Origin: Streptomyces sp. DH-12
GTDB lineage: Bacteria; Actinomycetota; Actinomycetes; Streptomycetales; Streptomycetaceae
DNA: 64,000 nt
Reading direction: 5' to 3'
NCBI RefSeq assembly: GCF_002899455.1
Contig: NZ_PPFB01000001.1
Span: forward strand, 6,704,501-6,768,500
In this document: positions 31,806-40,611 of the stretch, in pieces
How positions within the stretch are numbered: position 1 is the stretch's first letter
Layout: the number at the start of each line of letters is the position of its first letter
Position numbers and translations under genes: made by a program
The notes under the pieces: generated by a model
Told to the model about the DNA's origin: nothing
The model's database searches: none
Seen by the model: the letters and a program-made list of their open reading frames with translations, nothing else

Positions 31806-32156
31806 GTGCCGTGGACGTCCCCCTGGACCCTGGTGCCGCCCGGTGCGGTGCTCGGCCTGTTCGCGCACCCCGGCGCTCCAGCTCCTGCCGGCTGGTCGCC
31901 CGGCACCGGTGACTCCGCCGACGGTGGCGGGAGGGCCCGGGGCGCCTGCTCCGACAGGACGGGCGCCCCAGGTCCTGGTGCGTCACCCGCCGTCCCGGCC
32001 CCGGGAGGCCGCAGGGCCGGACGCGCTGCGACCGGACGAGCAGGGGAGCCGTGTGGCCACCGCGTGCGGTCCCGCTTCGACGGCGCCACCCGCACGGCCC
32101 TCCACCGGTCCGCCTGCCCGGTGGTCGTGGTCCCGCACGGAGAGGAGGGGGACTGA
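31806..32156 (+). pseudogene. Remnant of another universal stress protein
   Basis: The last 35 residues of this frame read SRFDGATRTALHRSACPVVVVPHGEEGD. This is the usual Usp end (TRALLHRSPCPVVVVPHG). Upstream the frame loses similarity and no plausible start or first domain exists. It lies directly downstream of an intact two-domain Usp gene, suggesting decay of a duplicate. The 31721-31805 gap shows nothing. Confidence 0.5.
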
Positions 32157-32184
32157 GGGCGGGCGGCCCTCCCCACCGGCCGGA

Positions 32185-32214
32185 CCCTCGCCGCGCCGCT
32201 CCGCGCGGCGAGGG
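32185..32214. terminator. Hairpin after the Usp remnant
   Basis: A 12-bp perfect stem, CCCTCGCCGCGC / GCGCGGCGAGGG, with a 6-base loop. It isolates the phosphoketolase gene from upstream transcription. The remaining sequence to 32455 is GC-rich leader with no gene. Confidence 0.7.
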
Positions 32215-32455
32215 CCCCGGCCCGCGGGTGGCCGTACCGGTGCCGCGTCCGACCACGCGACCGGAAGCGGCCCACCGGCGGGTCCCTGCCGCCCCCCTCG
32301 CCGGGCGCCCCCGGCCCTGCGCCCCGCAGATGGCCCACGCGGCCCTGTCGGGACCCCGGCCCCCCGGGGAAGCTGAGGAAGGGTACCCACCCACAGGCAC
32401 ACCCCAGGCACACCCCCCAGACATCCCGGAACCACCGACGCGGAAGGACACCACG

Positions 32456-34840
32456 ATGTCCGTCGACACGCACCAGGCCTCCGCCCCGCTCGGCGAGGAC
32501 GAGCTGAGGACGCTGGACGCGCACTGGCGCGCCGCGAACTACCTGGCCGTCGGCCAGATCTACCTCATGGCGAACCCCCTGCTCACCGAGCCGCTGCGCC
32601 CGGAGCACGTGAAGCCGCGGCTGCTCGGCCACTGGGGCACCTCGCCCGGCCTGAACCTCGTCTACACCCACCTGAACCGGGTGATCCGGGCCCGTGACCT
32701 GGACGCCCTGTGCGTGTGGGGGCCCGGGCACGGCGGGCCCGCGGTGCTGGCCGGGTCCTGGCTGGAGGGGTCGTACACCGAGACGTACCCGGACATCACC
32801 CGGGACGCGGCGGGGATGGCGCGGCTGTTCAAGCAGTTCTCGTTCCCCGGCGGCGTCCCCAGCCACGTCGCCCCCGAGACCCCCGGCTCCATCCACGAGG
32901 GCGGCGAGCTCGGCTACTCCCTGTCCCACGCCTACGGCGCCGCGCTGGACCACCCGGACCTGGTGGTGGCCTGCGTGATCGGCGACGGCGAGGCGGAGAC
33001 CGGTCCGCTGGCCGCCTCCTGGCACTCCAACAAGTTCCTCGACCCCGTCCACGACGGCGCCGTCCTGCCGATCCTGCACCTGAACGGCTACAAGATCGCC
33101 AACCCCACCGTGCTCGCCCGCGTCCCCGACGACGAGCTGGACGCGCTGCTCCGCGGCTACGGCCACGACCCCCTCCGGGTGACCGGCGACGACCCGGCCG
33201 CCGTCCACCGGGCGATGGCCCGCGCCATGGACACCGCCCTCGACCGCATCGCCGCCCTCCAGCGCGCCGCGCGCGAGGACGGCGCGACCGGACGCCCCCG
33301 CTGGCCGATGATCGTCCTGCGCACCCCGAAGGGCTGGACCGGACCCGCCGAGGTCGACGGACAGCCCGTCGAGGGCACCTGGCGCTCCCACCAGGTGCCG
33401 CTGCCCGGCGTCCGCGACGACCCCGGCCACCTGCGGCAGCTGGAGGCGTGGCTGCGGTCGTACCGGCCGGAGGAGCTGTTCGACGAGGACGGCCGCCCCC
33501 GGGCCGACGTCCTGGCCTGCGTCCCCGACGGCGCCCGCCGCCTCGGCTCCACCCCGTACGCCAACGGCGGGCTGATGCTGCGCGAGCTGCCGCTGCCGCC
33601 GCTGGAGCGGCACGCCGTCCCCGTGGACAAGCCGGGGGTGACCATGCACGAGCCGACCCGTGTGCTCGGCGACCTCCTCGAGGACGTCATGAGGGCCACC
33701 GCGGACCGGCGCGACTTCCGGCTGGTCGGCCCCGACGAGACCGCCTCCAACCGCCTGCAGGCCGTGTACGCGGCCAGCGGCAAGGCGTGGCAGGCCGGCA
33801 CGCTCGACGTGGACGAGGACCTCGACCGGCACGGCCGGGTGATGGAGATCCTCTCCGAGCACACCTGCCAGGGCTGGCTGGAGGGCTACCTCCTCACCGG
33901 CCGGCACGGCCTGTTCTCCTGCTACGAGGCGTTCGTGCACATCGTCGACTCGATGGTCAACCAGCACATCAAGTGGCTGCGCGTCACCCGCCGCCTGCCC
34001 TGGCGCGCCCCCATCGCCTCGCTGAACTACCTGCTGACCTCGCACGTGTGGCGCCAGGACCACAACGGCTTCTCCCACCAGGACCCCGGCTTCGTCGACC
34101 ACATCCTCAACAAGAGCCAGGAGGCGGTACGGGTCTACCTGCCGCCGGACGCCAACACCCTGCTGTCGGTCGCCGACCACTGCCTGCGCAGCCGCGACTA
34201 CGTCAACGTGGTCGTGGCCGGCAAGCAGCCCTGCTTCGACTGGCTGTCCATGGAGCAGGCGCGGACGCACTGCGCGCGCGGCGCCGGCATCTGGGACTGG
34301 GCGGGCACCGAGACCGGCGACCGGGAACCCGACGTGGTGCTGGCCTGCGCGGGCGACGTCCCCACCCAGGAGGTGATGGCGGCCGCGCAGCTGCTGCGCC
34401 GGCACCTGCCCGAGCTGGCCGTGCGGGTCGTCAACGTGGTCGACATCGCCCGTCTGCTGCCCCGCGAGGAGCACCCGCACGGCATGTCCGACTTCGAGTA
34501 CGACGGCCTGTTCACCGCGGACAAACCGGTGATCTTCGCCTACCACGGCTACCCGTGGCTGGTCCACCGGCTCGCCTACCGCCGCACCGGGCACCAGCAC
34601 CTGCACGTGCGCGGCTACAAGGAGATCGGCACCACGACCACGCCGTTCGACATGGTGGTCCGCAACGACCTGGACCGCTACCGGCTGGTCATGGACGTCA
34701 TCGACCGGGTCCCCGGCCTGGCGGTGCGGGCCGCCGCGGTACGGCAGCGGATGGAGGACGTCCGCCTGCGCCACCACGCGTGGATCCGCGAGCACGGCAC
34801 CGACCTGCCGGAGGTCGCCGACTGGACCTGGGACGGCTGA
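32456..34840 (+). CDS. xfp: D-xylulose 5-phosphate/D-fructose 6-phosphate phosphoketolase
   Basis: The 794-residue protein has full family length. Landmarks are LLGHWGTSPGLNLVYTHLN, VWGPGHGGPA (substrate histidine), GSIHEGGELGYSLSHAYGAA, the thiamine-diphosphate motif GDGEAETGPLAASWHSNKF, and a C-terminal SHQDPGF and GYKEIGTTTTPFDM. It cleaves xylulose-5-P (and often fructose-6-P) with phosphate to acetyl phosphate plus a C3 or C4 sugar phosphate, in the cytoplasm. The ATG follows GGAAGGA. Proximity to stress proteins suggests a role in ATP supply under low oxygen or stationary phase. Confidence 0.96.
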   Translation: MSVDTHQASAPLGEDELRTLDAHWRAANYLAVGQIYLMANPLLTEPLRPEHVKPRLLGHWGTSPGLNLVYTHLNRVIRARDLDALCVWGPGHGGPAVLAGSWLEGSYTETYPDITRDAAGMARLFKQFSFPGGVPSHVAPETPGSIHEGGELGYSLSHAYGAALDHPDLVVACVIGDGEAETGPLAASWHSNKFLDPVHDGAVLPILHLNGYKIANPTVLARVPDDELDALLRGYGHDPLRVTGDDPAAVHRAMARAMDTALDRIAALQRAAREDGATGRPRWPMIVLRTPKGWTGPAEVDGQPVEGTWRSHQVPLPGVRDDPGHLRQLEAWLRSYRPEELFDEDGRPRADVLACVPDGARRLGSTPYANGGLMLRELPLPPLERHAVPVDKPGVTMHEPTRVLGDLLEDVMRATADRRDFRLVGPDETASNRLQAVYAASGKAWQAGTLDVDEDLDRHGRVMEILSEHTCQGWLEGYLLTGRHGLFSCYEAFVHIVDSMVNQHIKWLRVTRRLPWRAPIASLNYLLTSHVWRQDHNGFSHQDPGFVDHILNKSQEAVRVYLPPDANTLLSVADHCLRSRDYVNVVVAGKQPCFDWLSMEQARTHCARGAGIWDWAGTETGDREPDVVLACAGDVPTQEVMAAAQLLRRHLPELAVRVVNVVDIARLLPREEHPHGMSDFEYDGLFTADKPVIFAYHGYPWLVHRLAYRRTGHQHLHVRGYKEIGTTTTPFDMVVRNDLDRYRLVMDVIDRVPGLAVRAAAVRQRMEDVRLRHHAWIREHGTDLPEVADWTWDG

Positions 34841-34911
34841 CCGGGCCTCACGCTCCCCGGATCGGCGAACACCCACACGGGGTGCTTTGCGGGTCCTTTA
34901 CAGTTGGCGTA

Positions 34912-35053
34912 GAAGCAGCCATTCTGCTTCCACACATCTTCGTACTGTTCGAAAAGGAGCGACGGTCCCCCGATGGGTGATCCTCCCAGTAGTAACCGTG
35001 CCACCACCCGCAGTCCGCGTCGTGCGGCCCGACAGGGAGCGGGGGTGGCACGG
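34912..35053 (+). promoter_or_regulatory. Structured 5' leader that can pair with the ribosome-binding region
   Basis: Upstream of the first DUF21-CBS gene are a 7-bp hairpin (GAAGCAG-CCATT-CTGCTTC, 34912-34930) and a second element in which 34996-35005 (CCGTGCCACC) pairs perfectly with 35044-35053 (GGTGGCACGG), ending on the first base of the GTG start. Inside are CCCGC/GCGGG (35007-35011 with 35039-35043) and CCGC/GCGG (35015-35018 with 35024-35027). The AGGGAG ribosome site (35034-35039) lies within this fold, so translation could be gated by it. No known riboswitch was recognised. Confidence 0.5.
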
Positions 35054-36390
35054 TGACCGAGGTCCTGCTGCTCCTGCTCGCCCTGCTGCTGACGCTGGCC
35101 TGCGGAGTGTTCGTCGCGGCCGAGTTCTCCCTCACCACCGTCGAGCGCGCCGAACTCGAGCGCGCAGCCGACGCCGGTGAGCGCGGTGCGGCCGGGGCGC
35201 TGGCCGCCGTACGCCGTCTGACGGTCCAGCTGTCCGGCGCCCAGCTCGGCATCACCGTCACCTCCCTGGTGATCGGCATGCTCGCCGAGCCGTCCCTCGC
35301 CGCCCTGCTGCGCGACCCGCTGCGGTCGGCCGGCCTCGGCGGCGCCGCCCCGACCGTGGCCACGCTGCTCGGTGTGGCGCTGTCCACGGTCGTGCTGATG
35401 GTGATCGGCGAGCTGGTCCCGAAGAACTGGGCCATCTCGCGTCCCGCGGCGGTCGCCAAGGTCGTCGCAGGACCGCAGCGCGCCTTCACGGCCGCCTTCG
35501 GCCCGTTCATCAACCACCTCAACGGCACCGCGAACCGCTTCGTGCGCCGCTTCGGCCTGGAACCCGCGGAGGAGCTGGCGTCCGCCCGCACCGCCGAGGA
35601 GCTGGGCGCGCTCGCCCGGCACTCCGCCGCCGAGGGCGCCCTGGAAGCGGACTCCGCGGAGCTGTTCGTCCGCACCCTGCACCTGAGCGAGCTGACCGCC
35701 GAGAACGTGATGACCCCGCGCGTCGACGTCTGCGCCCTGGAGGTGCACGCCACCGCCGCCGACGCCGCCGTGCTCAGCCACGCCACCGGCCTGTCCCGCT
35801 TCCCGGTCTACCGGGACAGCCTCGACGAGGTCGTCGGCACCGTCCACATCCGGGACGTGCTGGCCCTGGAGCCGGAGCGGCGCGCCACCACGCCCGTCAC
35901 CGAGCTGACCACGCCGCCGCTGCTGGTCCCCGACAGCCTCCCCGCCGACCGTCTGCTGGAGCGCATGCGCGCCCACCGCGCCATGGCCGTCGTCATCGAC
36001 GAGTACGGCGGCACGGCGGGCGTCGCCACCGTGGAGGACATCGTCGAGGAGGTCGTCGGCGAGGTCCGCGACGAGCACGACCCCGTCGAGGTGCCCGAGC
36101 TGGCGCCCGCACCGCCCACGGCCGACGGCCGCGCGGTCTGGGAGGCCGACGGCGGTCTCCGTCTCGACCGGCTCACCGACCTGGGGCTCCCCGCCCCGGA
36201 CGGCCCGTACGAGACGGTCGCCGGACTGATCGCCACCCGCCTGGCCCGCATCCCCGTCGCGGGCGACTTCGTGGAGGTCGACGGCTGGGGGCTCGACGTG
36301 CTGGCGGTCGAGCACCACCGCGCCGACCGCATACGCGTCACCGCCCCGGCCGTCCTGCCGGCCGCCGAGGTCATGGAGGAGGCCCGATGA
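35053..36390 (+). CDS. HlyC/CorC-type membrane protein: DUF21 - CBS pair - transporter-associated domain
   Basis: 445 residues from a GTG. The N-terminal DUF21 (CNNM) domain has four hydrophobic segments and AAEFSLTTVERAELE, GAQLGITVTSLVIGMLAEP and VIGELVPKNWAI. The CBS pair includes ENVMTPRVDV, SRFPVYRDSLDEVVGTVHIRDVL and AVVIDEYGGTAGVATVEDIVEEVVGEVRDEHD. The C-terminal CorC_HlyC domain is WEADGGLRLDRLTDLGL...VAGLIATRLARIPVAGD. These proteins are magnesium/cobalt transporters or regulators in bacteria. It overlaps the next gene by 4 bp. Confidence 0.93.
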   Translation: MTEVLLLLLALLLTLACGVFVAAEFSLTTVERAELERAADAGERGAAGALAAVRRLTVQLSGAQLGITVTSLVIGMLAEPSLAALLRDPLRSAGLGGAAPTVATLLGVALSTVVLMVIGELVPKNWAISRPAAVAKVVAGPQRAFTAAFGPFINHLNGTANRFVRRFGLEPAEELASARTAEELGALARHSAAEGALEADSAELFVRTLHLSELTAENVMTPRVDVCALEVHATAADAAVLSHATGLSRFPVYRDSLDEVVGTVHIRDVLALEPERRATTPVTELTTPPLLVPDSLPADRLLERMRAHRAMAVVIDEYGGTAGVATVEDIVEEVVGEVRDEHDPVEVPELAPAPPTADGRAVWEADGGLRLDRLTDLGLPAPDGPYETVAGLIATRLARIPVAGDFVEVDGWGLDVLAVEHHRADRIRVTAPAVLPAAEVMEEAR

Positions 36391-37412
36391 CCGTCCTGCA
36401 GCTCGCCATCGGTGTCCTCACCCTGCTGACCAACGCGTTCTTCGTCGGCGCGGAGTTCGCCCTGATCTCGGTGCGCCGCAGCCAGATCGAGCCGCGCGCC
36501 CTCGCGGGCGAGAAGCGCGCCCGGCTGACCCTGTGGGCGCTGGAACACCTGTCCGCGATGATGGCCACCGCCCAGCTCGGCATCACGGTGTCCTCGCTGG
36601 TGCTCGGCGCGGTCGCCGAACCGGCCATCGCGCACCTGCTGGAGCCGCCCTTCGAGGCGGTGAACGTCCCGGACGCCCTGGTCCACCCGATCGCGTTCGT
36701 CATCGCCCTGACCCTCGCCACGTATCTGCACATGCTGATCGGCGAGATGGTGCCGAAGAACATCGCGCTCGCCGCGCCGGTGCCCAGCGCGCTGCTGCTG
36801 GGCCCGCCGCTGGTGTGGCTCACCCGGGCGCTGCGGCCCTTCGTGTTCGGCATCAACGCCTTCGCCAACGTCCTGCTGCGACTGCTGCGGGTCGAGCCGA
36901 AGGACGAGGTGGAGTCGGTGTTCACCGACGACCAGCTGGTCCGGATGGTCGTCGACTCCAGCGAGGCGGGACTGCTCACCCCGGCGGACGGGGAGCGGCT
37001 GCGGGACGCGCTGGAACTGGGCACCCGCCCGGTCGGCGAGATCCTCGTCCCGGCCCGGCGGATGCACACCGTCGACCACACGGTCACCCCGACGCGCCTG
37101 GAGCGCGTGGCCGCCGAGGCGGGCCTGTCCCGCTTCCCGGTCACCGGCCCCGACGGCGCGCTCCTGGGCTACCTGCACATCAAGGACACCCTCGGCGTGA
37201 CCGAACGGGACCGGCCGTTCCCGCCCACCGCGCTGCACAAGGTCACCCGGGTCCGCATCGACACCCCGCTCGACGACACGCTCACCGCGCTCCGCGCGGA
37301 GGGCAGCCATCTCGCCGCGGCCGTCGGCGAGAACGGCAAGGTCATCGGCTTCGTGACGATGGAGGACGTCCTGACGGAACTGGTCGGCCCGGCGGCCCCG
37401 GCCCCGGCCTGA
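36387..37412 (+). CDS. Second DUF21-CBS membrane protein, lacking the CorC_HlyC domain
   Basis: The 341-residue protein overlaps the preceding gene by 4 bp. It repeats the DUF21 layout (GAEFALISVRRSQIEPRA, AQLGITVSSLVLGAVAEPAIAHLL, LIGEMVPKNIALAAPVP) and has a CBS pair (RPVGEILVPARRMHTVD, SRFPVTGPDGALLGYLHIKDTLG, GSHLAAAVGENGKVIGFVTMEDVLTEL), then ends. The transporter-associated domain present in its partner is missing. The two probably form a hetero-oligomer, a recurrent gene pair in actinobacteria. Confidence 0.92.
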   Translation: MTVLQLAIGVLTLLTNAFFVGAEFALISVRRSQIEPRALAGEKRARLTLWALEHLSAMMATAQLGITVSSLVLGAVAEPAIAHLLEPPFEAVNVPDALVHPIAFVIALTLATYLHMLIGEMVPKNIALAAPVPSALLLGPPLVWLTRALRPFVFGINAFANVLLRLLRVEPKDEVESVFTDDQLVRMVVDSSEAGLLTPADGERLRDALELGTRPVGEILVPARRMHTVDHTVTPTRLERVAAEAGLSRFPVTGPDGALLGYLHIKDTLGVTERDRPFPPTALHKVTRVRIDTPLDDTLTALRAEGSHLAAAVGENGKVIGFVTMEDVLTELVGPAAPAPA

Positions 37413-37441
37413 CCTCCCGCGCCGCCGGCACCGGCGACACC

Positions 37442-37481
37442 CCGCGGCCCCGGCCGGACACCTGTCCGGCCGGGGCCGCGG
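37442..37481. terminator. Near-perfect bidirectional hairpin
   Basis: A 19-bp perfect stem (left arm 37442-37460, right arm 37463-37481) with a two-base centre lies between the ends of convergent genes. It is the longest perfect stem in the window. Confidence 0.85.
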
Positions 37482-37497
37482 CCACGTGCGCCGGCGG

Positions 37498-37884
37498 TCA
37501 CCCGTCCATGCGCCGGCGACGCTCGTTGTGCCAGGCGATCGCGCGGCGGATGTCGGGCTCGTCCAGACCCGTGCGGCACGCCAGTTCGGTCATGCCGAGG
37601 ACCGGCGGACCGGACGTCAGGACGCGGCTGATCTTGCCCGCCCAGAGTTCCTCCTGGACGAAGGGCCGTCGCCGGTAGGCGGCGCGGATCAGCTCCAGGT
37701 GCGCCTCGCAGCACGCGGTGACACGGCGCAGACCGTCGTGCAGCGGATCGTCGGGACGCACGGCCGAGGAGTCCGCCACATGACCCCGCACCGCCTCCTC
37801 CGGCGGGAACGTTCTCGCGCACAGATCGCACAACTCCGGTGCGACGGGGGCGGATCGACGCGCGTGCTTCCTGCGTTTCCACAT
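37498..37884 (-). CDS. Conserved-type hypothetical protein with cysteine pairs
   Basis: 128 residues; ATG with GGGAG upstream. The N-terminus is very basic (MWKRRKHARRS), then LCDLCARTFPPEEAVRGHV and RVTACCEAHLELIRAAYRRRPFV. The CxxC plus the later CC and H residues look like a small zinc-binding fold. The C-terminal section (LTSGPPVLGMTELACRTGLDEPDIRRAIAWHNERRR) could be a helix-turn-helix. I do not recognise the family; a zinc-finger-containing regulator is possible. Confidence 0.65.
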   Translation of the reverse strand: MWKRRKHARRSAPVAPELCDLCARTFPPEEAVRGHVADSSAVRPDDPLHDGLRRVTACCEAHLELIRAAYRRRPFVQEELWAGKISRVLTSGPPVLGMTELACRTGLDEPDIRRAIAWHNERRRRMDG

Positions 37885-37972
37885 GGAGAGCTCCCGGTGG
37901 CCGACTGCGCTCAGCGTACTGCGCCGGGCCCGCTTCCACCCGGCGGCGGACGACGTCACCCCCGCCCCCGGC

Positions 37973-39220
37973 CTACGGCACACCCAGCTCGAAGAGGACG
38001 TACCCCGCGTACGACCCGGAGGCCACCGCCGCCGTGCCCAGCACCGCGGCCAGCACGGGCCCGCTCAGCCGGCGCATGGCCAGGGCGAGCGGCACGTACA
38101 GCGGGAACAGCGGGAGCAGGTAACGCGAGACGTTGCCGAAGTACTGCTGGGTGGCCATCACCATCAGGTACGACAGCACCGTGTACACCACCAGCACGGC
38201 CGGCGGGCGCAGCCGCACCAGCAGCACGGTCAGCACCGGCACCAGCAGCACCACCCCGACCCCGATGATGTCCTCCATCGGCATGGCGAACAGGTAGTCG
38301 AAGTGCCCGACCGGCACGGAGGTCAGCACGTCGAGGCTGTGCCGTCCGTAGTCGAAGGTGTGGCCCCAGGCGCCCTCCTGGAGCTTGGTGTAGCCGCCCC
38401 AGTCGCCCATCCGGTGCCCCACCCAGGCCAGGTAGCCGGCCGTGCCCAGCGGGGCGATCGCCGCGGCGGCCAGCGGGCGCCGCCAGTCCTCCCGCCGCCG
38501 GACCACCGCGAGCAGTCCCGCGACGGCGAGCGCGGCGGCCAGGGCGACCGCCGTGGGCCGGGTCAGCCCGGCGGCGAAGGCCAGCACCCCGGCGGCCGCC
38601 CAGCGGCGGGTCGTCACGGCCCAGCAGGCCCAGGCGGCCAGCGCCGTGTACAGCGACTCGGAGTACACCGCCCACTCCGCGCCGGACCCCGGCCACACCG
38701 CCCACAGACCCACGGCGACCAGCCCGGCCCGGCGCCCGCCCAGCCGCGCGGTCACGGCGTGGATGCCGAGCGCGGCGACGAACGAGCACACCACGGAGAC
38801 GGTCATCCCGGCGCCGTACGGGCCGAGTCCGGTGACCTCCATGACCAGCCGCATCAGCGCCGGGTACAGCGGGAAGAACGCCGCGGAGTTGCCCTCCAGG
38901 GTGATCAGTCCGGTCGCGCCGGGGACGGGCTCCAGGGCGGGGTCGTAACCGTGCAGGGCGATCTGCTGGTACCACCAGCCGTCCCAGCTCCCCAGCACGT
39001 CCCACGGGCGCGCGCCGCCGCCGAACCTGACGTGCTTCTCCCGGAAGTCGCCGGCGGAGTCCAGCAGGACCAGGAACACGGTGAAGCCCGTCAGCTTGAG
39101 CACCCCGTACACGGCGAGAACGGGCCCGAGACGGGAAGCGAGGCGGCGCAGCCGCTCACGGGAGCCGGGCGGGGACGGGGCGGCTGCCGGCCCGGGCCGG
39201 CGGGTCGTCGTGCTGCTCAT
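37973..39220 (-). CDS. Integral-membrane GT-C-type glycosyltransferase (PIG-V/mannosyltransferase-like)
   Basis: 415 residues, with many hydrophobic helices. The first extracytoplasmic loop holds SWDGWWYQQIALHGYDP, the acidic WDG.WY motif of PIG-V/PMT-like GT-C enzymes that use polyprenyl-phosphate sugars. A second marker is EGNSAAFFPLYPALMRLV, followed by SESLYTALAAWACW. Its ATG overlaps the stop of the upstream GT2-GtrA gene by 4 bp. I infer that it transfers the polyprenyl-phosphate sugar made by that protein to an envelope acceptor. Confidence 0.85.
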   Translation of the reverse strand: MSSTTTRRPGPAAAPSPPGSRERLRRLASRLGPVLAVYGVLKLTGFTVFLVLLDSAGDFREKHVRFGGGARPWDVLGSWDGWWYQQIALHGYDPALEPVPGATGLITLEGNSAAFFPLYPALMRLVMEVTGLGPYGAGMTVSVVCSFVAALGIHAVTARLGGRRAGLVAVGLWAVWPGSGAEWAVYSESLYTALAAWACWAVTTRRWAAAGVLAFAAGLTRPTAVALAAALAVAGLLAVVRRREDWRRPLAAAAIAPLGTAGYLAWVGHRMGDWGGYTKLQEGAWGHTFDYGRHSLDVLTSVPVGHFDYLFAMPMEDIIGVGVVLLVPVLTVLLVRLRPPAVLVVYTVLSYLMVMATQQYFGNVSRYLLPLFPLYVPLALAMRRLSGPVLAAVLGTAAVASGSYAGYVLFELGVP

Positions 39221-40440
39221 GAGGCGGGGATCCCTGTCGTACGGCGGGAGCGGCGGCCGGGGAGGACGCAGGCGCGCAGGAGGTGGAAGCGGAGCAGGGC
39301 GGCGGCGAGGTTCGCGGCGGCCAGCACCGGCAGCTCGGCCCGGGGACCGGCGGCGGGCAGGGCGTGGTGGAGGACGGCCAGCGCACCGCCGGTGAGGGCG
39401 AGACCGGCCAGGAGGGCCGCCGGCCCCGCGCGTCCTCGCACGCCGAAGGTGAAGCGCCGGTCGGCGGCGGTGCTGAGGACGGTGCAGAGGAGCAGGGCGA
39501 GCGCGTTGCCCGCCTGGGCTCCCGCGGCCGGCCGCAGCAGGACGTACAGGGCGAGGTGCAGCAGTGCGCCGGCGGCTCCCGCGGCGGCGAACCGGAGCAG
39601 CCGGGCGGGGCGGCCGGGCGGCGGGACCGCGGAGCCGGCGGCTGTGCCGGCGCCGCCCAGCGCGGCCAGCGGCAGCCGCCCGCGGGCCAGCGCCCGGGCC
39701 AGCCGGGCCATGCCGCGCAGGTCCGCGAGCGCCGTGGGGAGGAGATCGACCCGGCTGTCGGGGTCGTCCACCCAGTCCACCGGCACCTCGTGGATGCGCA
39801 GCCCGGCCCGCTCGGCGATCACGAGCAGCTCCGTGTCGAAGAACCACTCGCGGTCCTCCACCAGCGGCAGCAGCCGTTCGGCCACCTCCCGCCGGACCGC
39901 CTTGAAACCGCACTGCGCGTCGGTGAACCCGACGGAGAGCGTGCCGCGCAGCAGCCCGTTGTAACAGCGGGAGATGATCTCCCGCTTCGGCCCGCGCACG
40001 ACCCGGGAGCCCCGGGCCAGCCGGGTGCCGATGGCGAGGTCGGAGTGGCCGGAGATCAGCGGCGCGACGAGCGGGAGCAGCGCCGCGAGGTCGGTGGACA
40101 GGTCCACGTCGAGATACGCCAGCACCGGGGCGGGGGAGCGGGACCAGGCGGTGTGCAGGGCGCGTCCGCGTCCCTTCTCCTCCAGGCGCACCCACTGGGC
40201 GCCGGGCAGTTCCCCGGCCAGGCGGGCGGCGATCCACGGGGTGCGGTCGGTGCTCGCGTTGTCGGCGACCGTGATCCGGAAGGGGTACGGGAAGGTCTCC
40301 GCGAGGTGCGCGTGCAGCCGGCGGACGCAGGGCTCGAGGTCGCGCTCCTCGTTGTGCACGGGCACGACCACCTCCAGGACGGGCTCGGGGTGGTGGTGCC
40401 CGGGACCGAGGGGCGGTGCGGACCGCCGGGCGGTTCTCAT
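39217..40440 (-). CDS. Polyprenyl-phosphate glycosyltransferase (GT2) fused to a GtrA-like membrane domain
   Basis: The 407-residue protein starts at an ATG after GGAAAGGG. The GT2 domain (about 20-265) has VVVPVHNEERDLEPCV, ADNASTDRTPWIA, LAYLDVDLSTDL (DxD-type metal motif), CGFKAVRREVAERLLP and WFFDTELLVIAERAG. The C-terminal 130 residues form about four helices in the GtrA style. The DPM1-like core makes polyprenyl-phosphate mannose or glucose, and GtrA-like domains help place or flip it. It is coupled by a 4-bp overlap to the GT-C gene. Confidence 0.9.
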   Translation of the reverse strand: MRTARRSAPPLGPGHHHPEPVLEVVVPVHNEERDLEPCVRRLHAHLAETFPYPFRITVADNASTDRTPWIAARLAGELPGAQWVRLEEKGRGRALHTAWSRSPAPVLAYLDVDLSTDLAALLPLVAPLISGHSDLAIGTRLARGSRVVRGPKREIISRCYNGLLRGTLSVGFTDAQCGFKAVRREVAERLLPLVEDREWFFDTELLVIAERAGLRIHEVPVDWVDDPDSRVDLLPTALADLRGMARLARALARGRLPLAALGGAGTAAGSAVPPPGRPARLLRFAAAGAAGALLHLALYVLLRPAAGAQAGNALALLLCTVLSTAADRRFTFGVRGRAGPAALLAGLALTGGALAVLHHALPAAGPRAELPVLAAANLAAALLRFHLLRACVLPGRRSRRTTGIPAS

Positions 40441-40555
40441 GGGGGTCCCTTTCCGGCGTACGCCTGGGGTCGCGGTGACGAGGTGTCGGAGATGATGTGG
40501 GCATGCCAAGCAAGCCCGTCGGGTGGTCCGTGGGCGGGTCGGGCGGGCCCGCGGC

Positions 40556-40611
40556 CCGCCCGGGGTCATCCGCCCGGGGTCATCCGCCCGGGGTCATCCG
40601 CCCGGGGTCAT
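40556..40611. repeat. Four tandem copies of a 14-bp repeat
   Basis: The unit CCGCCCGGGGTCAT occurs four times head to tail (40556-40611) with a partial fifth. It lies between the GT2 gene and the end of the anti-sigma-like gene; the stop codon of the latter falls in the repeat (TGA on the minus strand in every unit). Copy number could vary by slippage without altering the protein. Confidence 0.9.

Noticed and set aside
30587..34876. A 1429-codon open frame on the minus strand
   Set aside because: It mirrors the Usp and phosphoketolase genes, whose domains are clear on the plus strand. The amino-acid mix is aberrant and no motif is present.
34912..35053. A magnesium M-box or another known riboswitch in the leader
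   Set aside because: The conserved aptamer sequences known to me are absent. Only the inverted repeats themselves are supported.
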